Shown here: in pieces, positions 38,201-52,340 of the stretch
Position numbering within the stretch: the stretch's first letter is position 1
Layout of the letters: every line of letters begins with the position of its first letter
NCBI GenBank assembly: GCA_006937955.1
Contig: SSNP01000040.1
Span: 2,692,051 to 2,756,050, forward strand
DNA from: Pachypanchax playfairii
Lineage: Eukaryota; Chordata; Actinopteri; Cyprinodontiformes; Aplocheilidae
Reading direction: 5' to 3'
Length of the DNA stretch: 64,000 nucleotides
Program-made: the position numbers and the translations under genes
Notes under the pieces: generated by a model
Database searches by the model: none
The model's input: the letters and a program-made list of their open reading frames with translations, nothing else
What the model was told of the DNA's origin: nothing

Positions 38201-39667
38201 GTTTGGGTTTCTAAACTGCAATAAAGAAAAGGGGGAAAAAAAGTCCTATTTTATCTTTCCCTGCCCGATATTCATTGAAAAGGTGAACAGCAATGTAATC
38301 ATGTTTTAAACAACATTCTAATCTTACCCATTATGAGGATGATAACTTGTGTTGCCTAAAAGGCAAACAAAGTTTTAGATGGATCATGCCTCTTAGTTTT
38401 AATTAAAAATCACAGACAGCTTAATTGCAGTGCTGTTGTGCTCTGCTGGTGCGTGATTGCTTCAGAAACTGAAATCAGAAAAAAAATAAAGATTGTAAGA
38501 GGGCCTGCTGCTGATAACGCGCCACATTTTTTACCCCAATGCCCCCTATCAACCTCATCCTCCACAAACTTTCTTCTACAAGTTTCTTGTTGGTGTGTAA
38601 TGAAGTCTCCTTGAGGGAGGATCCCTTCAATTTAGCTTTGATAGGTAAAAAATTGCAGCGATAAAATGTCATTTGAACTCATCCCGAACTAAACTGAAAG
38701 TCAAGTGATGGCACTTAAGTTTCTTTACGACTATTTGGTCATATTTACTCCTCCTGAAGTTCGCCACTTTGGAAATGTACCTCAGCAGAACGACATATTT
38801 CTGAATTGATAATACTGATCTGTAATTCACTGTAGACTCTTATAGCGATATGTAAGCTGCCATACATATTTATGAAAATCTCAGCCTCTGGCCTACATTT
38901 AGCTGATTGTGCACTTCACCATGCGGCCTGGTTTAGTCATAATCCATCATTATGTCTGGAAGTAGAGGATATTCCAACCCTTCACCCCTCCACTTCTTCC
39001 TCCTCATTCAGGCTGTATTAAATTATCACTGAACTTTTATTGAAATGCTGAAAGTATGAGAATAATTGTGGTGTCTGCTTAATATAGGAACATTTTTGAA
39101 AGACTTCAAGAGGAGCATCTTTTTACACTTATTTTTTTCACTTATTAAGTGTAACTACATCTATGAACTCCAACTGTTTTAAAAATAATATAGATAACTT
39201 TTTCTTTTTCCATTTTTGTTGAGGATTTTTGGTCTTTACTGTGTAACTTACGTCCTTTTCTTGCAGCTATAAATACGTCCACATCTTTCTCTTCCCCGTC
39301 TTTTTAGAGTTCAAGCAAAAGTGTTCATGCTTTTACTTTTCATTTAGCCTCAGACTGATATCTCTGGAGGATGTTTGTGACACTATTCTGCTGCAGCTAC
39401 AAATCATACAGTCTGAAATCCTAAACCTTACAGTGTGACACAGATTAGATTAAAGGTTTCATAATATTAAGTTTCTACAGTGTGATGTTTACACTTCCTT
39501 ATGGGTATTGAAATTGCACAGTATTTAAATCCCATGTTATTTTCACAACATGTCATTTTCCATTTTTGACATGTTTACATGTAATCAGTGGTCCATTGGA
39601 ACTGCATTTACCGCGCCAGAGTCTGTTAAAGATGTTGGTCATTGGATTAATCTTTCCAAGTGTCTAA
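35236..39667. other. non-coding stretch, nothing recognised
   Basis: Short ORFs only. The parts at 37180-37280 and 38860-38960 have the mixed, low-repeat composition often seen in conserved non-coding elements, but conservation cannot be judged here. Confidence 0.5.
35808..35873 (+). repeat. ATT-rich low-complexity tract
   Basis: Interrupted TTA and TTTA units over about 65 bp; a 70-codon ORF crossing it is an artefact of this composition. Confidence 0.85.
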
Positions 39668-40269
39668 GGGTGCATTCACACCAGCCCTGTTTAGTCCGCT
39701 TGAATCGAACTCTAGTTCGTTTGCATAGAAAGTCCAGTTTGGTTGGGGAGGTGTGAACCGGCAACCGAACTCTGACTCGGACCAAACAATCGAACTCTAG
39801 TCCGCCTAAAAACGTGGGTGTTGGTTCGATTGAAACGAACTCTGGTGCGGTTTGATTGCATGTGTGAACGCAACCGCACTGGGACCACACCAAAAGCAGG
39901 AAGCGGACTATATTGTGTAGAGCCGCCTCATGTAGTCCTCCACCTCGTTATCTGATCATTCTGAGTCCAGTGCTGCAGAATATTGATCTGGTACATTTGC
40001 CAAACACAAAAGACCCCAAAACCACCAGAATCTGCTGCTACTCCATGTTTGTTTATGTCTCACTCTCCCGTGGCAGCACCAGGAAGTTCAGTAACAAGTA
40101 GTGCAGAAACTCCACAGCGCCACCGCAGGCGGGGATTCCAAAGGTTATTTGGTTCAGTTCATAGAGTGCAGTGTGAATCCAAACTGCACCAACTAAAAAC
40201 AGCAACAATGTTGCAATTTTGGTCCCCAATCAAACCGAGTCCACTGGACTATCAGGTGTGAATACAGCC
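39668..40269. mobile_element. 602-bp non-autonomous DNA transposon (MITE)
   Basis: The ends are inverted repeats: GGGTGCATTCACACC at the left and, on the opposite strand, GGCTGTATTCACACC at the right (13 of 15 match). The flanks are CTAA (39664-39667) and TTAA (40270-40273), suggesting a TTAA target, or TAA/TTA as in PIF/Harbinger elements. The left half has four copies of CGAACTCT followed by RGT or GAC (39706, 39766, 39791, 39836). No transposase is encoded; ORFs of up to 92 codons inside are incidental. Confidence 0.7.
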
Positions 40270-40273
40270 TTAA

Positions 40274-43200
40274 AGCATCTAAATGTAGCATGATGCTACA
40301 TGCATAAAAGGGTGGAGACAAAAGACCTTTAGAATTACTGGTTTGTCTGATGTCCTCCTGTTTATATATGCGGTCCTGATGTTGATCATCAGACATTTCA
40401 AAGCTGCTTCATTACTGTGTGCATCTTAACATGAATTTACATCTATTTAAATGAATGTGAACAGGCAAGGTACATTCAGGGCCCAAGCATGTTAATGCAA
40501 TCAAATCTAAAACGTCTTTTTAATCCTTTGGCCAACACGGATTTTGAACTGTGAAAATAAGATGGAGGCAGATTCACACGTTAATCTGACACTTGCACAT
40601 TTGTTTCCTTTTGGCATGAAATGATGCTAAAAGTAGGCGAAGACTTCCGCCTGACTTCATTTGCTGTTAATATATTCCACCATCAGGAATTTGAGCCGTA
40701 AACATGAAGCAAAGAATATGATTTAGAGCACCAACACAACAAGGTCGAGCCACTCGGCTGCTGAGTACAGACTTTTTGTTGTGCAAAGTTATCAAACATC
40801 CCGAGTGGAAGCCACTTACTTCCTGACTTTAGACACGGCATTTCTACCTATTCGTCCCTTCAGACAAACAAACAAAAAAAAAACCTAAATGCCAAAGTGG
40901 TGCAAATCTTTACATACAGCAGCTGCCAAGAGATCTTTAAAAAATAATGACAGCAACCTGATTTCTTAATGTAGAAAGGGCTGCACACGTGGTGAAGTCG
41001 GTACGTCAGAAGCTTTGAATTGTCATTGTGAGGATTAATAAAGTATGAGCTTCTTTAATGTTTCGCCTGAGTAAGCTTATAAAAGCTGACACACAGTGAA
41101 GGAAGAGATGAATACAAATAAACCTGTGCCCAATAAATGTCACTGCTTTCCTTTTGTGTTTGCAAGGCATTCAGGAAGTAGGACACTTGGGTGTCCACGA
41201 GTAAAACTAGAGAAAAAGGCACGGAAGCAGCTTATTTATTCATTTATTTTATAGAGAATCTACCTTGGAAATTTCTTTTAATTTGACATGCAGCTGATGA
41301 AACAAACTAATCTTAAAAAAGGTCTTGTTTTCATGTGAGGTTTGTTATTTATCAACGCTAAGAGTCAGCAAGAATCCGAGCTTCTCCAAACATGCATAAC
41401 ACTCCCCAAATTTACAATACATTACGTCTACGTGTCTTTTCTTCACTGTTTACCGACAAGCTATATACACACATTCTGAATCCCCGCTCTGTACGCTTTG
41501 CTGATTCAATTCACTCCTGAGACAGTTCTGCAACTATCTTATGTCTGCGTTGAATGAGATTCTAATTGAAGAACGTATTTCTTTATTTTTTTATTTTTTA
41601 TTTTTTTACAAGGACACAGGTAATTCACAGCGCCTTGCCTTCTTGTTTGGATGAGGAGCTCCTGCAAAGAATAGTCAGGAGACTAGTAAGAAGAGTGAAT
41701 CTTATCTGTATCTTTGTCACGTAAAATTGGCTTGCAACACCAATTTTGTGTAGCTACTAAGGACGGCAGTGGTCATCTCTGAGCGATTAGTGAATGAAAC
41801 TTGTTCATGCTGATTTTCTCCACATTTCTATAAAAGAACTGCTTAACAGCTTAATGGCCCTGACCACAGTCAATGTTTCTTAATTTCAGCTCTGAATACA
41901 GATTCCTTGTTGTCCTTCAACTCTGAGCAAAAAGCAATAAATGTATTTCTTTTTTGACAGTTTGTTTATTTGGAACATTAAAAATAACTATTTTTTATTT
42001 AAACACCATATTTATTATTATACATTTTCCAATTACATCTTAAGATAACAGCAAAATGTGAGACTTGGTGTTCGTTCCAAAGAAAACCACATTTTTATTT
42101 TTTATTTTGTTCATTTCCTTTTCATATTTCTGAGTGAGATATTTCAGCATGATGTGGTATGTAGCACCGTGAGCCAGCAGCCACTGATGGGATTATTTGA
42201 TGCAGTTCTGAAACCCTATTTTTTAAATATCATTTTAACATAAAATCTCCATAACACATTAGGTAGGGCAGGACTTCAGCTCACATGTAGCTCCTCCCAC
42301 CCGTCTAATGCTAATATTGACTGTTCTGTAAATGTGATGCAGCAGCAAAAACTGTACCTGTGAGCTCAGATCAGCAGATTCTGTTTTTGTGTTGTTGTGT
42401 CTTCGGGACTGGGTTGTTCTTTAAAAATTCAAAAGGCCACATTAGCAGAACATGTTGATGGAGGTTAATCAGTTTGTTCATAACTCTGAACCAACTTGAA
42501 ATATCTCAGCAATTAAATGAGTATCAAAACTCAAACTGTGGTAATCCTCTGGGCAAGTTGGCTATCTTCTTCTTCATCATCTCTTGTGTGTGTGTGGGTG
42601 TGTGTAATTTCATGACACCTGGCTGAATCATTATGGATCCTACAGACAGATGGGACTCAGGTGAAGAATACTAATGAATCTGGTGATGAGGAAAATGTAA
42701 CACATCCAGGGCAAAAGTATTCACCTGAAAAAAGTGTAATTGAATTCTCATTTAAACATTCACTTTCACAGGTAACGTCTCGGTCTACAGTAAAAAGCTG
42801 TCAAAAACTGAATTCTGTCAAAATTATTTAAGCATTGTTGAGTCTTTAGGAAGTTCATTTTAAAGTTATCGTTTTTTTCCCAGCATGTCAAACATATTTT
42901 GGAGGATAAAAACTCAACATATATAACAATGTAAAGGTGCAGTCTATGTCTTTCACAGCCTGTTTTTCCCCAAAACTCCACAAGCATCAACATACAGACT
43001 GAGTGCTTCAGTCAAATCAACAACAACAATCTTAATATTACTGAAAAATATATCTATCAAACTTGTTATTACTCTAAGATCTAAAGACACACAAACGCAG
43101 ATGCACACACATCTTGTATTCCTTCAAGTCTGCTCCCTAAGGCCAGGGACCATCAGAGAAACAGAAGACACACGCCCTTGAGCTTCAAAGGCCTCGAGCC

Positions 43201-46200
43201 AAAAAGCAACTTAAATCAATTCCGTTTGATTAGGTGCCACGGTATACACTACATCATTATAATTCCATTAACACGCGGATGGATTTTCAATGAATGTAAC
43301 TGCAGGCAAATGGTTGGGTATAATTGTGTGAAATGAAATACAGCACAGGTTTAGAGTGCGAGTGTGATTTTCTTTCTTTCTTTTCTCCTCCCTTGCTTCC
43401 CGATAAAGACTTTGCTTTTTTTCCTAATGCTGAAGCCCTTGATCTGTTTTCTTTTTGCAAAGCTGCTTCTCACTCCCATGCTTTCTAAACACTTTGTCTA
43501 CTATCACTCCATACTTTAACAGCTTTACATCAATAGGCGAGGATTAGACTACCATGTTCTGACTCTAAATTCTAGTAAATATACTATGTGCAATGGGTTA
43601 AGGTGCCAAAATGTAAGCATTTAAATCAGGTCCGTTGTTGTTTCTCAATGCAAATAGATGCAGCATGCACAAGTGCAGCAGTCCTCTGATTTTAAAGGCC
43701 CATTGAAAAATCTCTTTTGAGAGGAGAGTAAAGACAGATTTACTGCTTGGTTGCTGCAGGTTTATGTCTTGCTAATAAACCTTAATTGTGCAAAGAGTTT
43801 GTAAGGCTCCAGTTTGGATCCGAGATGTTTGGATCAGACTTTTAATTACAGTAATTAATTTCCCTGCATTAAAAGTTCTGCTTGTCTTGTTTAAAGATTT
43901 CCTGACACGAAAAAAAAACTTCCAGAAAAGTCAAATTTCCAGTTTGTTTTTTCTTGCTTGTTCTCACACATCTTCTGCATCTTGACTAGCAAATGAACCT
44001 GGATTTGAACTTTATTCTGACTGAATAGAAGTTGTTTATTGCTTCCACTACTTTCATTCTGTGTTCCTTTATATTTTTGTTTGTACTGACTTCTGTTCTT
44101 TTTCTTTTTTTTTTAGCAAACTCAGATCACAGGAAGCACAAAAAAAAGCTGACTCTTCAGCTGCTGCAGACTTTGTGTCAGACACGGTGCTGCATCTTTA
44201 ACGCAGCGTTAGCTAGTGGAGTCATCAGATATTTCATGTCTTTCCAAGTCGAGCAGCACAATGCATGCAATGGCTGAGTGACTCAGCTCCCCGATGCCCC
44301 CTTCCTCCCTCCCCTCTCTCTGAAACTTGTCCTGCACTGAATGGATGCCCCAGACATCTGCAGAGACACAAAGCTACTAACAAAGGTCAGCAATCCATCA
44401 GGCCCTGAGATTAAAAAAAAAAAGCCTGGCATGCTAAATGAACACTTAAAAAGATAAATGTCTGTCACAGTTCAGATGAACATAAATCCTGCCATGATTG
44501 ATGGTCAAATGTTTTCTTTGTTATGCCAAATTGATTGGAGAATGGATTGTGAACATGAACTTGATAAAACCACAAAATCATATATATTATTTTACATAGA
44601 TGTATATATATATGTGTGTATGTGTGTGTGATAATTAGGTTACAGTAACAGATGAGAATTGTTCCTACTTCCTGGTTTGAAATGTAGATGTGAGGCAGCA
44701 GTGCTTTCCACTGGGGGGGGAACAGACCAACAACTGTGCCAGTTTATGTTGAGCAAGGGGAAATCAAGGGGAGATTTATGAGCATAATAATGAATCCTAT
44801 GTCTGCTTTAATTACAACAATCCTGACTCTTTGAAGTACGCTGGTGCAGCTGGAAATCATTTGCCTTGTGTCTGAATCCTTTACACAAAACTGATAAACA
44901 TTCAGCACATTTACATGTGAGAGTTTTAGATGATCTTCCACCAATTTGTCAGCACTTTTGTGAACAAACTGAAAGGAAATGAGGCTAATTGCTCACCCTG
45001 TGTACAACATGTAATACACAAGCGATTTAGGATTCTCTTATATTTTCATTGTCTTGTAGTGAAACTGTAATGGAATGGGGGTTGGTGAGGTTTGTGAGAT
45101 ACGACCAGCAGCACAAATAATGCTAATATATTTCCTGAAAGAACTTTGAATGTCAACCAAGCATCGTTAGAGGGGGGTGGGTGAGAAGAGACCCTGCACA
45201 GATGCTTGTCACCCTTGTTGTCTCTGACGCACCTGTGCCCACCTTATGTCAGGAGCTCCAGCCGCTGAGCGCCAACCAGCATCCATCAAAATCAGAGCCG
45301 ACGCAAGTGTGTGACAGTTCCACCTGTGTCTCACTACCAGGCTTCTCTTCCCAGTGCCCAGATAAAGAGTCTGATCTCTGGCAGAATATAAACGATCTGT
45401 CAAATTCTGACAGGCTTAAACCCTCGAAAGACTCAAACTCCCTAAAGACCCACCTGCTCTGCAGGTGAGTGTCATGCAGGTTTAATTTGAAGAGATCATG
45501 ATCTTATTTTGACTTTCTGTGTGCTGGACATAAAGAACTTTAATATGACTGGAATGAGAAAAAAAATATTATTCAGAATTTTTGTTCTTGTTGTAAACAG
45601 TTTCATGTTATTACGCATGTGGAAAAAGCAGCCCACATGCCAGCTATAGCATCTAAAATGGGAATCCTGCTTTTTCATTTTTGTCTCTTTCTTTCTTTGC
45701 CAGGGAGATTTTGTAGTTGTGGAACAAGGTCAGAACCCCAGAATACTTCAGGGAGAAACATGTTAAGTGAACTGAGAGGAGCCAGAGTGAGCCTGATGGA
45801 TGCTTGGCGGGTTTAAAGTAAAGGGTCCAAAGACCTCTCTCTCACACACACATATACACTTATGTCTGGCGCTGACTGGCGTACTTGGCTCTTTTCATGA
45901 GGTGGCAGAGGGTTGCACAGCCTGGCGTGCTGCATCAATCAACAATGCTCATGTGAAATTGGCGAAACTGTGGGGATGAGTTATTTTTTCCTGACGGCTT
46001 TGCTGTGGGATAAATTGTGTTGTTGGATCTTTCTGGGCTTGTTTAATGCTGTAAAGATCTGGGAGGGTTTCCATCATGGTGTCTGAGCAACACTGGCCTC
46101 TTTTGGCAGCACAGAAAAAAGTAATAATTCATATATATGTATATATGAAAACATATGAGAATAAATGAGGAGAAGCCAGTGAGCTACATCAATAACTATG

Positions 46201-47247
46201 TATAGCTTCTCAGCTCCCTTATTTTGACTGTTTTGTTTACGTGTTCAGGCCCATTTTTGTCTGCCTGTTTAATCTGTTTGATTTGTTTGCGAGCATGTCA
46301 GCGCACAGCGTGTCTGAGTCTGTTCTCTTTGCAGCTGTGTTTGTTAATGTCACTCAAGACAGCCAAATTGAAGGTGCCATTGTTAGTGCCAGAGGGCAAC
46401 CAGAGTGCATTCGACAGCTTGACAGCTCTCATTAGCGTATTAGATGCAAACAGTGGCACAGATGCTCCCGGTCAGTCCTTGGTCAGCCTGGAGCATTTCT
46501 TAACGGCACACTGACAGGTGGCTTTGTGGCACTCTGTCTCATGTTTGACAGGGTGGCAAAGCAATAGACGGTTGAGATTGTCAAGGACAGGGGTCTATTT
46601 TACAAACATGAGTGCTGGTTTTTTGTGAACCAGTAAATAGCGTATCCATCCATCCATCTATAAATATTTATATAAAAATCCAGGCGTAAACCCATTGCCC
46701 ACACCATCTCTGTGGAATTTTTAACTCTTCATGACCATCATGGAAGGATTGTCCGAATTCTTTTTTAATTGTTCATTGGTGTAACAATGATGACATCATT
46801 ATGACATCAACAAATGATGGTTATGTTAACCAAAGATTATTTCCTCCAAAGTGGAGACACTCGATGCTGTTGTAAATTATCTGGACACAGGAATGTCTTA
46901 CTCAGATGCACAGAAGTACGACAGGACTGGTAGGTAAAAGAAAAATCTTCATTTTTACAGCCAACAGAAAAATGATTGTAATCGACAGGCATCAACACGG
47001 TTTGTCTGCAGCAACAAGGAAACAACGATCAGTTTCGACAACTCTAAACAAGAATGAATGAATGAAGTAACAACTAAACCTGTCACCTTCCAAGACACCA
47101 CGAGAACTTGAAGAAAGCAAACAGACCAGTGATAAACTGATTACATACTCCGTTTTTCATTTCTGGATGAGAAACGAGTTTCCAGCTGAAAGAAATCAAA
47201 CATCAAGTTTATCTTCTTGGAGTTTCCCACACAGTTTCAGTGAGTCA
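40274..47247. other. non-coding stretch with one exon-like ORF
   Basis: An ORF of 95 codons at 45181-45468 runs into a good splice donor. A sequence near 41015-41048 ending in ATTAATAAAGTATG resembles a LINE/SINE tail. Otherwise nothing recognised. Confidence 0.5.
44601..44631 (+). repeat. (TA)n/(TG)n compound microsatellite
   Basis: TATATATATA passes into GTGTGTATGTGTGTGTG. Confidence 0.85.
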
Positions 47248-47362
47248 GTTACTTTTTCTACTTGTTTTTTCTGTTCATGGTCTCGGGGAGCTGGTGTCTT
47301 TCTCCAGCAGTCATGGGGCAAGAAGCGGAGCTCTACATTCGACAGGTCACCAATCCATCACA
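47248..47362 (+). repeat. CCATCC-family teleost repeat, decayed fragment
   Basis: TTTTTCTACTTGTTTTTTC, TCTCGGGGAGCTGGTGTC, CTCCAGCAGTCATGGGGC and CGACAGGTCACCAATCCATC keep the block order of the family copy at 29086. Two overlapping ORFs of 64-70 codons run through it and are not genes. Confidence 0.6.
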
Positions 47363-49174
47363 GCAGTTTCATATTTTGATATTTTTTAGGAAGCTAAGCC
47401 ACTGCACCAATAGAATGGTCGCGCGGAGAGACAATGTCACTCTCCCGTCACTGTAAAAAATATCATTTCTATGTGCGCAGGATTCAAAATGGCACTGGAA
47501 CGGAATAAACAATAGAGTATCTAAATGGCCAGATTAAAAAAATAACGGATTTGAACTGATTTTAAACCAATTTAGGGTCGGCGAACGCAGGCCCAACCGA
47601 CTCTCGTTTATTGGCGTTTAGGTGTTTGCCGTGTGAATCAAAAATCTCCGAGACGAATCCGAATCGCAAAAAAGTACCACTGATGACGAGTAAAACACAT
47701 CTCACAGAATAAATAAGGCCCCAATTGCAAAAAACGGGCGTTCTCCTTTAAACTACATTCAAATAGAATCAGCAGTAAATGAACATGAACAGGCAAATAA
47801 ACACAAAGACTTCTCTTTTCCCAACAATTTACCTGGGAGTCAGATTTCTCTTTGCTGCTGTCGTCATGGTTACAATGCAAACTTCAAAAAGTACAATTCT
47901 CACTCTTACTTCACAATGGCTACAAAAAAAGCAAAAAAGAAATACATTTATACATTATATATCAATGCAACAGACACAGAAGTCCTTTCTAACTGAATAA
48001 AAGTTAAACAATTTTTCCAGTGAACCTTTTGAAGTCTGTGTGATGCCTCCAGGGTGAAATAAAACAGGGTTTAAAAGCAACACAGAGTGTGATGGTCCTG
48101 TGCAGGCAGATGGTTTGAAAAGAAAAGCTGGATGGACCAACGGGGTGATTGAGTGAAGCAAAAGAGTGAAGAAAAGGTAACAGTATGAACAATTACTTTT
48201 TTATTTTATGGTTTGTGTAAATCAAATTAAGAGATCAATCAGTATAAAATAGAATATTTAATTATGTTATACCATAATTTAATAATACAACATAAAGCAT
48301 GCTGTTCATTTTCGAGTTTAAAAAAAAAAAATTTATTTTAGGCTGAAAAGATCATTAAGATTTTATTTTTATTAAAGGATTTTAAAAAACTGTAAAAATA
48401 ATAATCAAACAGATCTTTATTCAAAAGGTTAAATTAGTTATTAAATGCTGTTTTAAAACCTTGAGATTGAAAAGTGAAATTTAGAATCTGATTGAACTAA
48501 TTATGTGTGTAATAATCATAGACATTTAAAAATAAAATGTGTCCAACAAGATTTGTAATTAGAAGCACTGGATCCAAGTCTTTAAGCTGTTAGTGATATT
48601 GTATTTAAAGGCACATTACATTCACTTTTAGGAAAACTATTTCTTACCAGTTTTGGTTTCTCTGAGAAATATGTGGAAAATGACGACCATCAATCCTTCT
48701 CCAATCTTAAAATGAGTTTTTTGTTAACAATCTCTCAGGCGTTCGAAGATGAGGTCCACATAACTTCCAAGGAAATAAAGACTGATGGTTTCTAGAAAAG
48801 GAAAACCACCAAACATTTTACTCCGTATAATTTCAAAGAAACTTTCACAAATGGGACTCATAAAGAGTGTGCTTTGACTGGATTGGAACTTGCTTGGGTG
48901 CAGACTGAAAATAAAATAAAAATGGAATGATGGAAATTTCTCATGTTTACCTCGGGCCTCTGGAGTAATTCTCTATCTAATTCTCTTTCCAGCCCAGCAG
49001 GTTTAATGTAGAATCCAATCATCAGTGTCCATTTCCTTTCTGAAAAACAGCAATTGCGAAGTGAGTGGGGGAGGGATTGAAAGCTCATTTGTGACACTGG
49101 AGAGTATTAAAACACTGTCATGCCTTAGAAGAACAGCAATGTTGCATGAACACAAATCCCAGCAAGGATGCTTG

Positions 49175-49194
49175 CTTCTTCTTCTTCTTCTTCT
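49175..49194 (+). repeat. (CTT)n microsatellite
   Basis: About six CTT units, followed by a longer pyrimidine-rich stretch to about 49203. Confidence 0.85.
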
Positions 49195-51397
49195 TTCTTT
49201 TTTGTAAGAGGCCTTTCCCTGAATGGACAGGGTCATCCCAAGAGGGTGAGGTCACCTCCAGGTCTGAGCAATTTCCCCTTAATCTACTTTAAAGATTAAT
49301 GTCAAATCAAGCAGCTGTGTCCATGTTATGGACCTGCAGCATGACCTTGTTGGAGGCAGCGAGGTCTCTGCTGTACAGCCTCCATGAATGAGCTTACATG
49401 TATGTGGAGTTCCCATTTACTCTTCTGAGATACTCTCTGACCCGAATGCGAACACACGAAGGCTCATGTTCAGTTCTCTGATGTTTCTCTTTCAGAGGTT
49501 TGGAATAGAAATGTAAAAGTTTTGCAGTTTTTTATGAGTCTGAATTCTTTTATTTTTCATTTCGTCTCATCTTATTTTGTTCTCCTCCTCTGTGGGTGAG
49601 TCTGGAGGCTGGTGCTGCAGCACTGCATGGTCCTGGACCTTCTGGGGTGGTTTCCTGTTTCCTGCGGTGGTCACATCTGAAGATCCTTCTCTTCATCAAA
49701 CTGTTTAGTACATCTACTGGCTAAGCATCAAACTGATGTTATACATCTTCTAAAGTCAATTTGAAACTGATTTCCCTGAGAAACATTTGAGAGTTATTCA
49801 TTTTGCCCTTGCGGATCTTTTTCTCCTGCTACCTTTGTTTCCTCTGCAGTTCCTGAGAGTGTTTCCAAGGCTGAACACTTACCTTTCAAAAGACTCCTCT
49901 CAACAAACTCCTCTTTGGGTTTTAGTCCCTCAAATAAAAACCAACACCTTTGAACAGAAACTAATACTCACATCAGAATCCTCTGTGCTGTGCGGTTGTT
50001 CTCAGTGTAGCCAGGTTGAATCTATGAAAACAAACTTCCTGGACTCACCTGTTCTTTCCTGCTCCTCGATCCCTGGACCTGCAACAATAATTACAGACTC
50101 ATTTTGACTCGCCACTCTCATCTGCACCCAGATCTGTTCACAGCTGTTGTAGTTCCATAATATTCCTCATCCTACTCTTGTGTATGAAGCTTCTTACTTA
50201 CTCTGAATTAACTCTTTGTGACAGTAACTGAAGTCAAAAATTATTTTTTTCATCCAAACAAGGAATTTGCTGCTTTTCTTCACATCCCATAAACACAGTG
50301 TAAATCAGCTTTTATCAAACACAACGATTCACGATGTTTTAATACTCAAGAGTGAGGCTGCCAAAATAAACCATCCTCACATTATCCATGACTACGCCAC
50401 TCCTTTTACACAGAAATGAGAGATGACGTGTACTTGGGCAATTATTTCTGTACTATAGCAGATGGGTTCATCACTGCAAACATGGTGTAGTCATTAAAAA
50501 AGAAGCTAACACATCATGGAAAACTGATTTCACCTTGTGATAATTTGGGCTGTGAGTACAGTATAAGTTGCCATTATGGATACAGTATAATATAATATTG
50601 TGCATAAACATGTAGTTTTATTAAATCAAGGCCAGATAGGAACTAGTTTCCCTGGAACTTGACAGGAAGATGTTAATGAAAATGTAATTTACGGTTGAAG
50701 ATGTTAGGACTATTTGTGGATGCAATAAGTTTACAGTCTGATTAACTTTCCAACATTTTACCATGACTGACAGAGCAGAATGTAGATCTCTGTATATCAC
50801 TGTACTGCTTCTCCTCCATAATGGGAACTATATTCTTCCACAGACATTTCAAGGCTGATTTTGATTCCTAGCAACAACTCTTCGATCATTTCTCAGCATG
50901 TTTAGACAAGAACTTCTATCTTTCTCTAAAGTAGTTTCAAACTCAGAGTCAGAAAAGGTCATGTGGCAAGAAATTAAAGCAGTATATAAAAACAACAATT
51001 ATTGAAGCAGCAGGATGGATGAATCTGCCAATGTGAAGCAGGATGTATTTCAGGACTGGGCCTCCAGCTTTATACAACAAGCATGTGATAACATCAATAT
51101 TTATAGCAGGGTCTGATGACACCGTTTGTCATAAGCATCAGCTCCCTGAATGATTCCCAATCACTCAATGCTTTTTAACAGATTGAGGTGACAATGAGAG
51201 TACAGACAGGTGGCAGCAGGCCAGGTGATGACCCTGCACTGATTAATGAGACGATGGGTAATCAGCTTGCTGCAGCTGCCTGCATCATAGCAGACAATGT
51301 CAAAGCTTCACCACTGTCAGGATAACAGCATTAGCTGACAACCTTGATGTAACGTTTACTTTGAACAGAGATATGCGTGATACTGACATTGGCACAA

Positions 51398-51420
51398 ACA
51401 CACACACACACACACACACA
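51398..51420 (+). repeat. (AC)n microsatellite
   Basis: Eleven AC units without interruption. Confidence 0.95.
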
Positions 51421-52340
51421 TTTACACAGTTTAACTTTATGATTTTACATTATGGTCACGTTTTGCAGACAATGTTTTCTTCACTGTGATTTCTAAAACT
51501 AAAGCTTGTAATAAGTGTTTAATCTAAGAGCAAAGAACCTTTTCATTAGTCAAAATGTATAAAAGTTTAAAATATTAAAGCCAGAGATATTTTTTTTTCC
51601 CTCTTCAGTCAATTAAATGTGCCCTTTCTAATGAATTCTCAACTTCACTGAAGGGAACTCAAAGAGATTTGTTTCTGTGAAAAATACATTGTAACTTTTT
51701 TGTGATTAATTTTTCAGCTCACTCATACGGGAGAGACTTTCACTTCCTGCAACAAAATTTAATTTGCATTCAGACAGTGTTTTCAGCCCAAAGATCTGAA
51801 AACACTAAGTGGTTACTGAAAGTTATACATGTTATTGATGCATCTAACAATGTGAAAATTAGAGGAGGAACTTGTTTCCCTGTAGTTCTCATTTCTATTA
51901 AGCATTGCAAAGAATCTCTTAATATCAGATTTTTTTTTTCCTTTGACTTTTCTTTGATTCTTTTAGTCATTACTGTTATGCTTAATATATAGTTTTATTG
52001 ACAATTAACAGAGACTTGTCACTGGTTAAAAATGTGGAAAGCACTCAGAGGACACAGACCTCCACCCAGCTAATTTCCTCTATAACATAAAACTAATAAT
52101 AAACATTTATTTTAGCAATACTGTTTAATTCACTGATAATGAAATATAGCATAGGCTACTGGATACTTTGATTTTTTTGTTATTTTATGAAAGAGGATGT
52201 TTTCTTGATCATACCTTTTCTGGAAAACTCTTAAAATCAACTGATTGTTCCTTATATGATTCAAATCCTATCCTATGAAATCTCCATCCACATTAGACAG
52301 ATGAATCCATAAACTAATATCTTCAAAACCGATATGGTAA

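Noticed and set aside
41015..41048. LINE/SINE tail ending ATTAATAAAGTATG
   Set aside because: Only about 20 bases match the usual tail and no body was found, so it was not listed as a repeat.
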